Positions 1-7,265 of a stretch of DNA of 20,783 nt are shown here, piece after piece (the first letter of the stretch is position 1; every line of letters starts with the position of its first letter). Both the position numbers and the translations under genes were made by a program. Below the pieces are notes generated by a model that was not told where the DNA came from, did not search any database, and saw nothing but the letters and a program-made list of their open reading frames with translations. The stretch spans positions 23,484,004-23,504,786 of the forward strand of contig NC_049982.1 in NCBI RefSeq assembly GCF_000003815.2, given 5' to 3'. The stretch is from Branchiostoma floridae (lineage: Eukaryota; Chordata; Leptocardii; Amphioxiformes; Branchiostomatidae).

Positions 1-102
1 AGCACCAGCTGGTCCCTGTCCTGGATGTTCTGTCCATGCAGCGTGGCCTCCTGCTGCAGTTTTCCCTGCTTCACTAGGAGGTCTCCCTTCTCACGGCCAT
101 AC
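1..102 (-). CDS. RAD50: RAD50 coding exon (coiled-coil, partial at window edge)
   Basis: Most downstream RAD50 exon visible; it runs off the left edge. On the minus strand a 3' splice site (CCCCAG) ends at 103 and the exon starts with one base that completes an Arg codon split with the exon at 691-808. The translation (YGREKGDLLVKQGKLQQEA, then HGQNIQDRDQLV) follows the vertebrate RAD50 stretch around residues 335-370 (EKSELLVEQGRLQ... RARDSLIQ). This is part of the ascending antiparallel coiled coil that leads from the ATPase head to the zinc hook. The hook, the second coil and the Walker B lobe lie outside the window. Confidence 0.88.
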
Positions 103-690
103 CTGGGGCACAGTCACAAAAGATATTTGTATATTAGCCATCTATGTAAGGCTGACCCTGGCAAGGGAAAGATGAACCTGTACACAGATGTCTATCTTCA
201 TGTCTCCCTTGTCGACCCCCTCAAGGTCAAGGGACTAGGTAGGTAGGTATGGCCATCTCAGTCTACACTTGCATATTGCTAGTGATGTAAGACGTTATAT
301 TGCCATTCCTGTGTATTTGTCTGTCCCTACTTGTAGACTCTCCAATATCAGCAACACTGCCTGAGAGTCTGTGTAAAGTGTGAAAACGACAGGTGGTTTT
401 ACTCATGACAATTTTCAACTGCCTGACTCCCCTTTTGCCTATATTATGCTTGTTTCTGGAAGCATAGATTTCACAATGAAGGCTACTGTAAACTTGCTAA
501 GACATAGCAATACAAGAAACCAATTCCTAAGTTCCTTCTACATTACCAGACAAATTCCTAGGCTAAGATTTTTTTGCATAATAAATGAACTATCAATGAC
601 AAAGATTGTTACTGAAGATTGTTATCAAAAGTCTTCAAAGCACAGAGTAGCTCCTAGCTGACAGTATATTCTTGTGTGACCTCCACTGAC

Positions 691-808
691 CTTTGACACT
701 CCCTGGTGACCTGGTCCATCCTCATCTCCAGCTGCCGTACAGCATCCTCGTTCTCCTCCACCTGTCCCAGGTGCTCACTCAGCTGTCTCTTCAGCTGCTC
801 AGTAGAAC
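691..808 (-). CDS. RAD50: RAD50 coding exon (coiled-coil)
   Basis: 118-nt exon bounded by CTGTCAG upstream and the donor GTCAGT downstream. Its first two bases complete a Gly codon from the exon at 1228-1339, giving IFSGSTEQLKRQ across the junction; this lines up with the human RAD50 segment VFQGTDEQLND. Its last two bases (AG) pass to the exon at 1-102. The product is heptad-rich coiled coil (LSEHLGQVEENEDAVRQLEM). Matching phases on both sides make the assignment strong although this region of the family is weakly conserved. Confidence 0.88.
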
Positions 809-856
809 CTGACAGGTCATAGATACAGGTGAATCTTTAAAGAAGCATTATTTCAT

Positions 857-956
857 NNNNNNNNNNNNNNNNNNNNNNNNNNNNNNNNNNNNNNNNNNNN
901 NNNNNNNNNNNNNNNNNNNNNNNNNNNNNNNNNNNNNNNNNNNNNNNNNNNNNNNN
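857..956. other. Assembly gap (100 N)
   Basis: Exactly 100 N, the usual placeholder for a gap of unknown size. It falls in the RAD50 intron between the exons at 691-808 and 1228-1339, and those exons join in phase, so no RAD50 coding sequence need be missing here. Confidence 0.98.
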
Positions 957-1227
957 CATGGAATGAAACATTCAAGGAGACTTACTTTAGAGTGAAAGTT
1001 TATATCCTTGCACACTGTGTAAGACATGGCAGTAAATCTTCTTGTAATTCTTCTCTCAAAATATTCTCCAAATGCTCAGCTGAAAGATATTCAACTTGTG
1101 TAGATATGAACCCTTCTTGTAACTTTAAATTCTTTACATACAAACCTTTTTTTCTTCATTTTTCTTATTGCCACACAGTTGTTGTGATCACAAATACATT
1201 CTGGAAAAGGAAGAGAGTTTTGCCCAC

Positions 1228-1339
1228 CTGAGAAGATGTTCTCCAGGTTGTCTCTAAGGTCCTGCATGTCTCTCTCCATCTGTGTCTTCCTGCTCTGTAA
1301 ACTGCTGATCTTCTTCTCAAGCTGGTGGATCTCATTGGC
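1228..1339 (-). CDS. RAD50: RAD50 coding exon (coiled-coil)
   Basis: 112-nt exon: 3' splice site TTAATACAG at its upstream side, donor GTGGGC at its downstream side. It encodes ANEIHQLEKKISSLQSRK followed by TQMERDMQDLRDNLENIFS, matching human RAD50 around residues 267-303 (DNEIKALDSRKKQMEKD... EKVFQG). Phase 0 at entry joins the partial exon at 1777-1827; one base remains to complete the Gly codon in the next exon. An open frame continues past the donor on the minus strand but that part is intronic. Confidence 0.9.
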
Positions 1340-1776
1340 CTGTATTAACAGGTCAATTAGCATATCAAAGAGGATAAATGTCTACAATTACTCTTTATCA
1401 CAGATGTAGGACAATACACAATGACATCAGAATGCTTGCCCATAATGTAATACACTAAGTGAACACAAATACATTATAAATCTGTAGATGCACTAGATAT
1501 ACAGCATGAATGAAACTTTTTTTAGCAACCTGGCTTAAGCTCGCACTTGCACCAAATGCGCAAACCTGTGTTGCACTAATGCCGTATTAAGCATCACTTC
1601 TACTAAGGTAAATTTCAACAACTGCAAGGGAACATGGCTGAATACTAACTTAACTTAATCACATTAATGCTTTGGGGAAGATTATGATTTCTGTTCTGCT
1701 TAATGTCAATTTTGAAAGCCGTCTTGTCAACTGCACTATGATCATAATTTGGGCTGCAGAGAACGCTCTACTTCAC

Positions 1777-1827
1777 CTTGGCATTGATCTTGTCGATACG
1801 CTTCTCCACTGGCTGCAGTTCCTGTCT
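1777..1827 (-). CDS. RAD50: RAD50 coding exon, cut by assembly gap
   Basis: Seventeen codons (RQELQPVEKRIDKINAK) end at donor AAG|GTGAAGT and join in phase to the exon at 1228-1339. They match the human RAD50 segment NELDPLKNRLKEIEHNLSK, about residues 230-250. The upstream part of the exon disappears into the gap at 1828. The preceding ~158 residues of RAD50 (including the signature FCHQEDSNWPL region) are not found anywhere between this exon and the Walker A exon. Confidence 0.8.
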
Positions 1828-1927
1828 NNNNNNNNNNNNNNNNNNNNNNNNNNNNNNNNNNNNNNNNNNNNNNNNNNNNNNNNNNNNNNNNNNNNNNNNN
1901 NNNNNNNNNNNNNNNNNNNNNNNNNNN
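1828..1927. other. Assembly gap (100 N) that removes RAD50 exons
   Basis: Placeholder gap of 100 N. RAD50 coding sequence stops at residue ~72 (exon 2388-2534) and resumes at ~230 (exon 1777-1827). The ~475 nt of missing coding sequence plus introns cannot fit in 100 bases, and I see no RAD50 coding in 1928-2387, so the true gap is probably well over 100 bp or the join is wrong. Confidence 0.9.
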
Positions 1928-2009
1928 CATTGGCATCGGACGTCTTAGCCTGCAGGCAGGTCATTGAGATACCTTCCTCAGAGCAGTAAATGGCAGGACC
2001 AACTTCTTG

Positions 2010-2024
2010 CCACTAGGTGGCACT
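2010..2024 (+). promoter_or_regulatory. CTCF-like core motif
   Basis: CCACTAGGTGGCACT agrees at every position with the CTCF core consensus CCRSYAGRKGGCRSY and is followed by GCAGTG. It lies in RAD50 intronic sequence. The core is nearly self-complementary (TGCCAC-TAG-GTGGCA). Occupancy cannot be told from sequence; it could be a chance or repeat-derived match. Confidence 0.45.
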
Positions 2025-2387
2025 GCAGTGAGGCAGTCCCAAATGTGACTGACTTTGTATCCCCCTTGGCATCATTCATATCTGAAGTGCTGAACTTGAC
2101 AGGTATTTTACTTGTGATTGTGTAAAATGAACTCTAACTTCCATTGTTTTTTTTTTGTTATTCTCCTGTCGATTTGACAGATGAGGAGGCAGACAGACAT
2201 TTGCCTGTTTGCCTGACCCGTACATGAATTTTTATGGTGAAGGAGGTGTGTGCAATTCCTTCTCCACCCTCTTGTCTATTGGAGCACTAAGTCTCACAGG
2301 GGCAACTGTATGCAACGTGTGAGGCGGCTCCAGCAGATGCAGCTCCATTGGTTTAAAAACCTGATAAACCTACACATAGAATCTTAC

Positions 2388-2534
2388 CTTTGGGTCATGC
2401 ACAAATGACCCGCCCCTGGCACAGCCTGGAGGGAAGTCTCCTGTCGTCATGTACTTCAGACATTCAATTATGGTGGTCTTCCCTGCACCATTGTGGCCTT
2501 GGATGATGGTCAGGGGGTTGAAGAATTTGATCAC
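2388..2534 (-). CDS. RAD50: RAD50 coding exon 2: ATPase N-lobe with Walker A
   Basis: 147 nt, 49 codons, phase 0 at both ends (acceptor TTTCAAG, donor GTAAGA). It starts [20 protein letters not shown], in which GHNGAGKT at residues 36-43 is the Walker A loop that binds the ATP phosphates. It ends TGDFPPG...SFVHDPK, matching human RAD50 ICTGDFPPG...TFVHDPK; the human protein has one residue fewer in this stretch. This is the best-conserved part of the gene here and settles the identification as RAD50 rather than another SMC-like ATPase. Confidence 0.97.
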
Positions 2535-3069
2535 CTTGAAATAAAAGAAAGAAAACGAGGGACTGTCAGTTTCTGGTACATAAAAAACGGTAAAAATATA
2601 ATACCTTACAACAAATGAAATGAGAGGAAGACTTACAATATTTACCTAATGATGTAATGGGATGCTTCTTGTACAATATGTAAACAATCTTTTTCCAAGT
2701 TCAACATGTGAGATAGATGGCAGTCTCATGAATCATTATAGCTGAAGATATGTGACAATATTTCTTCATACTGAACATCGCTTACGTTGTGCTATATAAT
2801 ATATAGCAAAAAAACAAAAGAAACAACAAGTCAGCCAAAAAGCAAAGGCTTTGTAATACGAATAACACATTGCAGAGAAGAGAGAGTAGTGTGTAAGCTT
2901 TTTTACTCTGTATATCACACAACTTATAACATTCATCTTACTAGTAGTATTAGGCTTGCCCGCCTTAGCCCAGGACCTCAGCACCCCACCCCCCTTCCCA
3001 CTTTGCCCCTGATGGGTTTATCTGGGTGTAGTGGCAATGAAGACGTAGATGTAGATTTCACAGATGTAC

Positions 3070-3138
3070 CTGTTTATCCTTGTCATCTGGGCCGAAGCTC
3101 CGGATGCCCTGGATACTCATCTTCACCAGGGACGACAT
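3070..3138 (-). CDS. RAD50: RAD50 coding exon 1 with start codon
   Basis: Twenty-three codons from the ATG (positions 3138-3136) to donor CAG|GTACAT: MSSLVKMSIQGIRSFGPDDK then DKQ. Human RAD50 begins [20 protein letters not shown], so the start is secure by position and sequence. A second in-frame Met (residue 7) is also conserved. Twelve bases upstream of the ATG is a strong 3' splice site (CCTGTTCCCCAG, AG at 3152-3151), so the start codon lies at the head of an internal exon and a non-coding exon must lie further upstream. RAD50 is the nuclear ATPase subunit of the MRE11-RAD50-NBS1 complex that tethers and processes double-strand breaks and activates ATM. Confidence 0.96.
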
Positions 3139-3510
3139 GGTGATGGTTTACTGGGGAACAGGCAGGGGTAGGAAAAAAGTCATATCGTCATAATCAACAT
3201 AATAGATTAAACTTTTAACTATTTAAACAATGCTAGAACTGTTTTTGTTATCATTGTGCTGGTGTGCTATACACATTGCCGATTTGGCAACCCTTGACTT
3301 GTACATGTTATATTTCAGTTTGCAATTTTTGCTGTCATATACTTTTCTGCTGAATTCAGTCATTTTAAGAATACGCCTGGGCCTTTACCTCTGACATATA
3401 ACATAGAACTTCCGTCACCGCACATGCCAAGTCTGATTTCTGTGAGAGGGCTTTAATATACTTCCATTGTGTTGTGTTGCTACCATTGCCATAACTGTGC
3501 ACCTAAAGTT

Positions 3511-3802
3511 ACTGTAAATGCAGAAATATTTGCGGTGCACCCCCATGGTTTTATGTTTGCGTTTTTCGCTGTGACCACTTCACTGGGAATTTAAAACCAC
3601 CGACTGACTGAGAACATTTCTCCATCATAGTATGTGACTGTAGTCTATGGCGCTGCCGCAAACTTAAAACCACCACGAAGTCGAACACTACATTTTCCCG
3701 CTACCGTGAAAGTAAATCCCAGTGAACTTAAATAATAACATGACCACATGAATTTTAAGGGACAAAAAACTTTGTTGCCAGAGACTAAAATGAATTTACA
3801 GT
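3511..3802. mobile_element. MITE-like element with ACTGTAAAT/ATTTACAGT ends
   Basis: About 292 bp bounded by perfect 9-bp terminal inverted repeats (ACTGTAAAT at 3511-3519, ATTTACAGT at 3794-3802). Inside are recurring modules of the kind TTTAAAACCACC and AACTTAAAACCACCACGAAG and CGCTACCGTGAAA in both orientations. This layout is typical of short non-autonomous elements seen in many copies in marine invertebrate genomes. It has no coding capacity. It sits in the presumed 5'UTR intron of RAD50. I see no clear target-site duplication. Confidence 0.6.
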
Positions 3803-4435
3803 GCTATCAAATTGCTCAATCAGATTATGGTTTCCTTTCCTCCCATTAGGTCATAGGTCAACTTACAGACTGTCAACTTGAACGTGACCTGCTCTCATCT
3901 TGCAAAAGCGTTATGTAGCACCAAAACTCAAAGTGTGAAATTTGCATACACGTCCAATTCTGAGTGTCCAGAACGTAAAACAACAGTCACGGGGAAAATC
4001 AGCGTTGGACGATTAACATCTATTATCATAATACCGGTATGTTTACGACGATTTCTCTAGCCATACTGATTTGACACATTGTCAACGCATCATTTTCTCC
4101 AGTTACATGTTGCTGTTATAGGTTACCCTTGCCACTTCTTCTGTGTAACTTTTCTGCCACTCCTGTCCTGCTAAAAGCGTAATATTGTAATTGTAACACG
4201 CCGCGGAATTACACGGCGAACGGGCGCGTGGTTGGGAGGGGGTAAAAAATACCGGTAGGAAGAAACACGGCACAATTAACTGCAGCTATGTACATTTATA
4301 CATCCTCTGATGTTCCTTCCTTTTCTGTCAGTAAATGCATAAAACATAAACCTTCATGAGCATACAAAATGTCATGAGAAAACGGACGTATACTGTCAAG
4401 AATTTTCATTTAACTTCTGTCCGTCACAACCGCTA

Positions 4436-4485
4436 TGACGTAACACTTCACTGCTAGCGTAGATATAAAAATGGCGGGAAAATGG
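4436..4485. promoter_or_regulatory. CRE + YY1/E2F motif cluster
   Basis: TGACGTAA (4436-4443, ATF/CREB type) is followed within 25 bp by AAAATGGCGGGAAAATGGC (4467-4485). That stretch combines a YY1 consensus (AAAATGGCGG) with an E2F-type site (TTTTCCCGCC on the minus strand). It is downstream of the likely RAD50 transcription start, inside the presumed first intron, so it would be an intronic enhancer or an alternative promoter. Confidence 0.35.
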
Positions 4486-5032
4486 CTGCGTACGTTCAAT
4501 TTTGCCCATTCAGTCATAGATCCGGGCTATTATGCAACGGTTCTTCACACTTTTACATGAGTTGTAGGTCACCAACAGAAATTCAAGATTGTTGTTGAAT
4601 CATGTTCGTCTTGTGCCGTGAGCATGTGTAATTATGATCTATAAATTTGGCAATGAATGTGACAGTGTGTTCGTCCCACGACGAGCTGCCTACCCCGAAA
4701 AAGATACTGAAAACTTTTGGCCTTGTTGTCTTCGAATGCATTGTTATCGATGCTTTGTAAATGATGTATTGGACACCTAGATGTCTGAAGTGTGCACAGC
4801 TCAGAAATAACTATTGTTGCATGTGTAGATCTCTTTAAGTTCCAGTATTTTGAATCTACCGGTATAAGTCTTACTACCGGTATTATGCCAATGCATGTTA
4901 TATGCACGGGCATGTCTCATCTTGTGAAAATATTTTGAATAAATTATGGTGCAGCAGCTGCAGCATGGTACGAAGTTACGAACGTCACATTCAACATAAA
5001 ATCACTGATAATCGACAAGATGTAACTATTAC

Positions 5033-5130
5033 CTTGATTCCCGGATAACTCAGCAATGCTCTCGGACGATCGGTTCCCTCTAGAATGCTTGTAAATCTCA
5101 GATTTTCCTATTTTCCCGCGAAAATCATTG
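5033..5130 (-). other. RAD50: Candidate non-coding first exon of RAD50
   Basis: The coding exon at 3070-3138 begins behind a 3' splice site, so an upstream exon is needed. On the minus strand the best donor near promoter-like sequence is GAATCAAG|GTAATAG, with the exon ending at 5033. The upstream edge (~5130) is arbitrary. Splicing to 3150 would remove an 1882-nt intron containing the MITE and the CRE/YY1 cluster. No coding is implied. Inference only. Confidence 0.35.
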
Positions 5131-5167
5131 GAAAATCTTAATTTTATTTCCCGCGGCCGCCATGATG
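5111..5167. promoter_or_regulatory. Likely RAD50 (possibly bidirectional) core promoter
   Basis: Within 57 bp: a fully palindromic E2F site TTTTCCCGCGAAAA (5111-5124); an inverted CCAAT box ATTGG (5127-5131; CCAAT on the minus strand); a second E2F-like TTTCCCGCGG (5147-5156); and GCGGCCGCCATGATG, which on the minus strand holds the YY1 core ATGGCGGC. This set is typical of cell-cycle and DNA-repair gene promoters. No TATA box is evident, so starts may be spread and divergent. Confidence 0.5.
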
Positions 5168-5203
5168 AACCTCGTTTTCAAAACACAAAGATCTCTGTTC
5201 CAG
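5162..5203 (+). CDS. Possible divergent first exon, short ORF
   Basis: On the plus strand GCCGCC directly precedes ATGATG, an ideal Kozak context. The frame reads MMNLVFKTQRSLFQ and meets a good donor, CAG|GTCAGT, at 5204. If not spliced it runs 33 codons to a TGA at 5261, ending inside the foldback repeat. The Kozak-like bases are also part of the NotI/YY1-like promoter motif, so the match may be coincidental. No downstream coding partner is recognised. Low confidence. Confidence 0.2.
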
Positions 5204-5235
5204 GTCAGTGTACGACGATATACCAGAGATTTTGA

Positions 5236-5343
5236 GATTCCCAATGATATCACAATGGAATGAACTCTCGCGAGATCTCCACTCGCGTGAGTTCATGACA
5301 TGTGATATAACTCCCCCTCTATTCACAAGTGAATCATGAGCCG
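5236..5343. repeat. 108-bp foldback repeat, copy 1
   Basis: Identical over 108 bp to 9795-9902, same orientation. Its core (5247-5308) is an imperfect palindrome: ATATCACA / TGTGATAT outside and GAACTCTCGCG / CGCGTGAGTTC inside. A second hairpin, ATTCAC-AA-GTGAAT, follows at 5321-5334. Flanks of the two copies differ, so this is a dispersed foldback or MITE-type sequence. The minus-strand open frames through both copies share the peptide VISHVMNSREWRSRESSF; that is a product of the shared DNA, not a gene. Confidence 0.8.
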
Positions 5344-5537
5344 CACGAACAGGACGTTGTCTAGCAGAGCTCCTGTAGCGCTGTACCAGCCATGTGCAAG
5401 TCGGTGACATCTTTTACTTCTGGGAACGTATCTTGCCGGCAGCAAAGGACTGAGTAGTTTCCTATGGCGTTAGTATCACTAACCTAGAAGGTACGCAGTA
5501 TTGCCTTGCCGCCTTATGGCGTGTTCTGGAATTTTTG

Positions 5538-5733
5538 TTTGGCGGTCTGTTTCCCGCGCTTTGGCGGGACAGTGTTCTCAGTGCAGAGACGTTTTGCTGT
5601 CTGAATTTCGTTTCATTATTCTGTGAATTTGTTTGCTCACCTTTCCTAAGGCGTGCAGCTTGTGTTTTAGAGCATATTCGAGTTTTCAAATGTTCTTTCT
5701 GATACTCGTGTCATTGATGAGTGGAATTTGCAT
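5538..5733 (+). promoter_or_regulatory. Second E2F cluster and octamer motif
   Basis: TTTGGCGGT (5538-5546), TTTCCCGCGC (5550-5559) and TTTGGCGGGA (5560-5569) are three E2F-like sites in 32 bp. A perfect octamer ATTTGCAT lies at 5726-5733 and an E-box CACGTG near 5748. Shortly downstream is the donor CAG|GTGAGA at 5767. This could be the promoter and first exon of a plus-strand transcript leading into the arrays. Confidence 0.35.
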
Positions 5734-5908
5734 CTGTATGTGGAGCGCACGTGTTCGGTCGCGCAGGTGAGATTGATTCAACTTAGCGTGGTTAACTTGG
5801 CTTCGGATGCATTTTGATTTCCTTGTTTTTTTTTTTCGCATGAGTTAGGTATTCAGACAAGGCTGTATCACCACCAGGACTGCCGTAATCCTTGTTTTCT
5901 CGCGCAAG

Positions 5909-6020
5909 GAGCCTAATGGAGCAGAACAACACTGAACTGATCACCGAGGGCCTGGAGGAGCACCTGACATTCCTCCCCTGACGACAACAGTGGTTAAACT
6001 TATTACTGACACCGCTGTGG
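5909..6020 (+). other. Candidate small exon with 21-codon ORF
   Basis: A pyrimidine-rich 3' splice-site-like stretch (CCTTGTTTTCTCGCGCAAG, AG at 5907-5908) precedes, and a near-consensus donor GTGG|GTGAGT follows at 6021. Inside is a complete 21-codon frame from ATG 5916 to TGA 5979 beginning MEQNNTELITEGLEEH. The peptide looks protein-like but I do not recognise it. It may be an exon of a non-coding RNA or a relic of a coding exon. Confidence 0.25.
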
Positions 6021-6477
6021 GTGAGTTAAGCCATTTTTTGGAAACTTCGGGCAGTCGTCAAAGTGGTGGTCAATGTTTTTCTGTGTGTGCCGAAGCGCCA
6101 TGTTTCGGGTAGAGTTGCCTGATTGGGCTGCTCTCGTTTTAGCAGTGTTGCTTGTCTGTTTTACCGTATAATTTTGCCATGGTTTTCTGTGCTAGGCCAG
6201 CATTTCTGCAATCTGTGGAGCAGTCAACAGCCCGGAAAGTGGTTGGACCAGGCTCAAAGACTTCAATACTCGGGCAGTAGTCAACAATTTGCATCGGTGA
6301 TTCCAAGTTGACTGTGATATCCTTTCTGAAAGTGTTTGCTTTTGCACTTCAGGTTGTCGGACAGCCTGTACGCTAGTAAGAGATCTTTTAACCGTCGTGA
6401 ACTCGTGATGTTTCTGTTTTCTCAGTAATTTTTGCCGCGATAACGTAACATGTGATGTGCCCTTCTTCCAGTTTACC

Positions 6478-7164
6478 AGCTCCTGTCATGCTGATCGGCG
6501 GGGCGCAGTTCGGGGCGGGTCGCAGGTCTGCACTAAACCGGCGTTCTCTCCACCACAGCTCCTGTCGGGCTGATCGGCGGGGAGCAGTTCGGCACTAACC
6601 CGGCGTTCTCTCCTCCCCAGCTCCTGTCAGGCTGACTGGCGGGGAGCAGTTCGGCACTAACCCGGCGTTCTCTCCTCCCCAGCTCCTGTCAGGCTGACTG
6701 GCGGGGCGCAGTTCGGCACTAACCCGGCGTTCTCTCCTCCCCAGCTCCTGTCAGGCGGACTGGCGGGGAGCAGTTCGGCACTAACCCGGCGTTCTCTCCT
6801 CCCCAGCTCCTGTCAGGCTGACTGGCGGGGAGCAGTTCGGCACTAACCCGGCGTTCTCTCCTCCCCAGCTCCTGTCAGGCGGACTGGCGGGGCCCAGTTC
6901 GGCACTAACCCGGCGTTCTCTCCTCCCCAGCTCCTGTCAGGCTGATCAGCGGGGCGCAGTTCGGCACTAACCCGGCGTTCTCTCCTCCCCAGCTCCTGTC
7001 AGGCTGATCGGCGGGGCGCAGTTCGGCACTAACCCGGCGTTCTTTCCTCCCCAGCTCCTGTCAGGCTGATCAGCGGGACGTAGTTTCGGAGTGGGTCGCA
7101 GTTTTGCACTAACCCGGTATTCGCTCCTCCCCAGCTCCTGTCAGGCTGATCAGCGGGGCGCAGT
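6478..7164 (+). repeat. 62-bp minisatellite made of 3' splice-site-like modules
   Basis: Eleven unit starts (AGCTCCTGTC) at 6478, 6557, 6619, 6681, 6743, 6805, 6867, 6929, 6991, 7053 and 7133; the last unit is partial. Internal spacing is exactly 62 bp; the first and tenth units are 79 and 80 bp because they keep an extra GGGTCGCAG-containing segment. Most units contain CACTAAC, then about 23 nt with TTCTCTCCTCCCCAG: a branch-point-like site, a pyrimidine tract and a CAG acceptor, all on the plus strand. No protein is evident. Confidence 0.93.
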
Positions 7165-7265
7165 GGTCTGATTTCTTAGTACCGAGGACGTAACTTTTGT
7201 GGGGAAACTTTAGGTTTTGACTCTGTATGACTGAGGATCGTCGATCGATTTAATGTTTTAATTGG

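Noticed and set aside
1928-1960. RAD50 exon on the far side of the gap (LQAKTSDAN on the minus strand)
   Set aside because: An acceptor-like CCTGCAG precedes it but the residues do not match RAD50, and the flanking text looks like a repeat.
1672-1989. Open frames across the 1828-1927 gap
   Set aside because: They are open only because N is not a stop; only the minus-strand codons 1777-1827 match RAD50.
5144-5410. 88-codon minus-strand frame
   Set aside because: Most of it is the foldback repeat, and the same peptide recurs from the second copy at 9541-9885; no domain.
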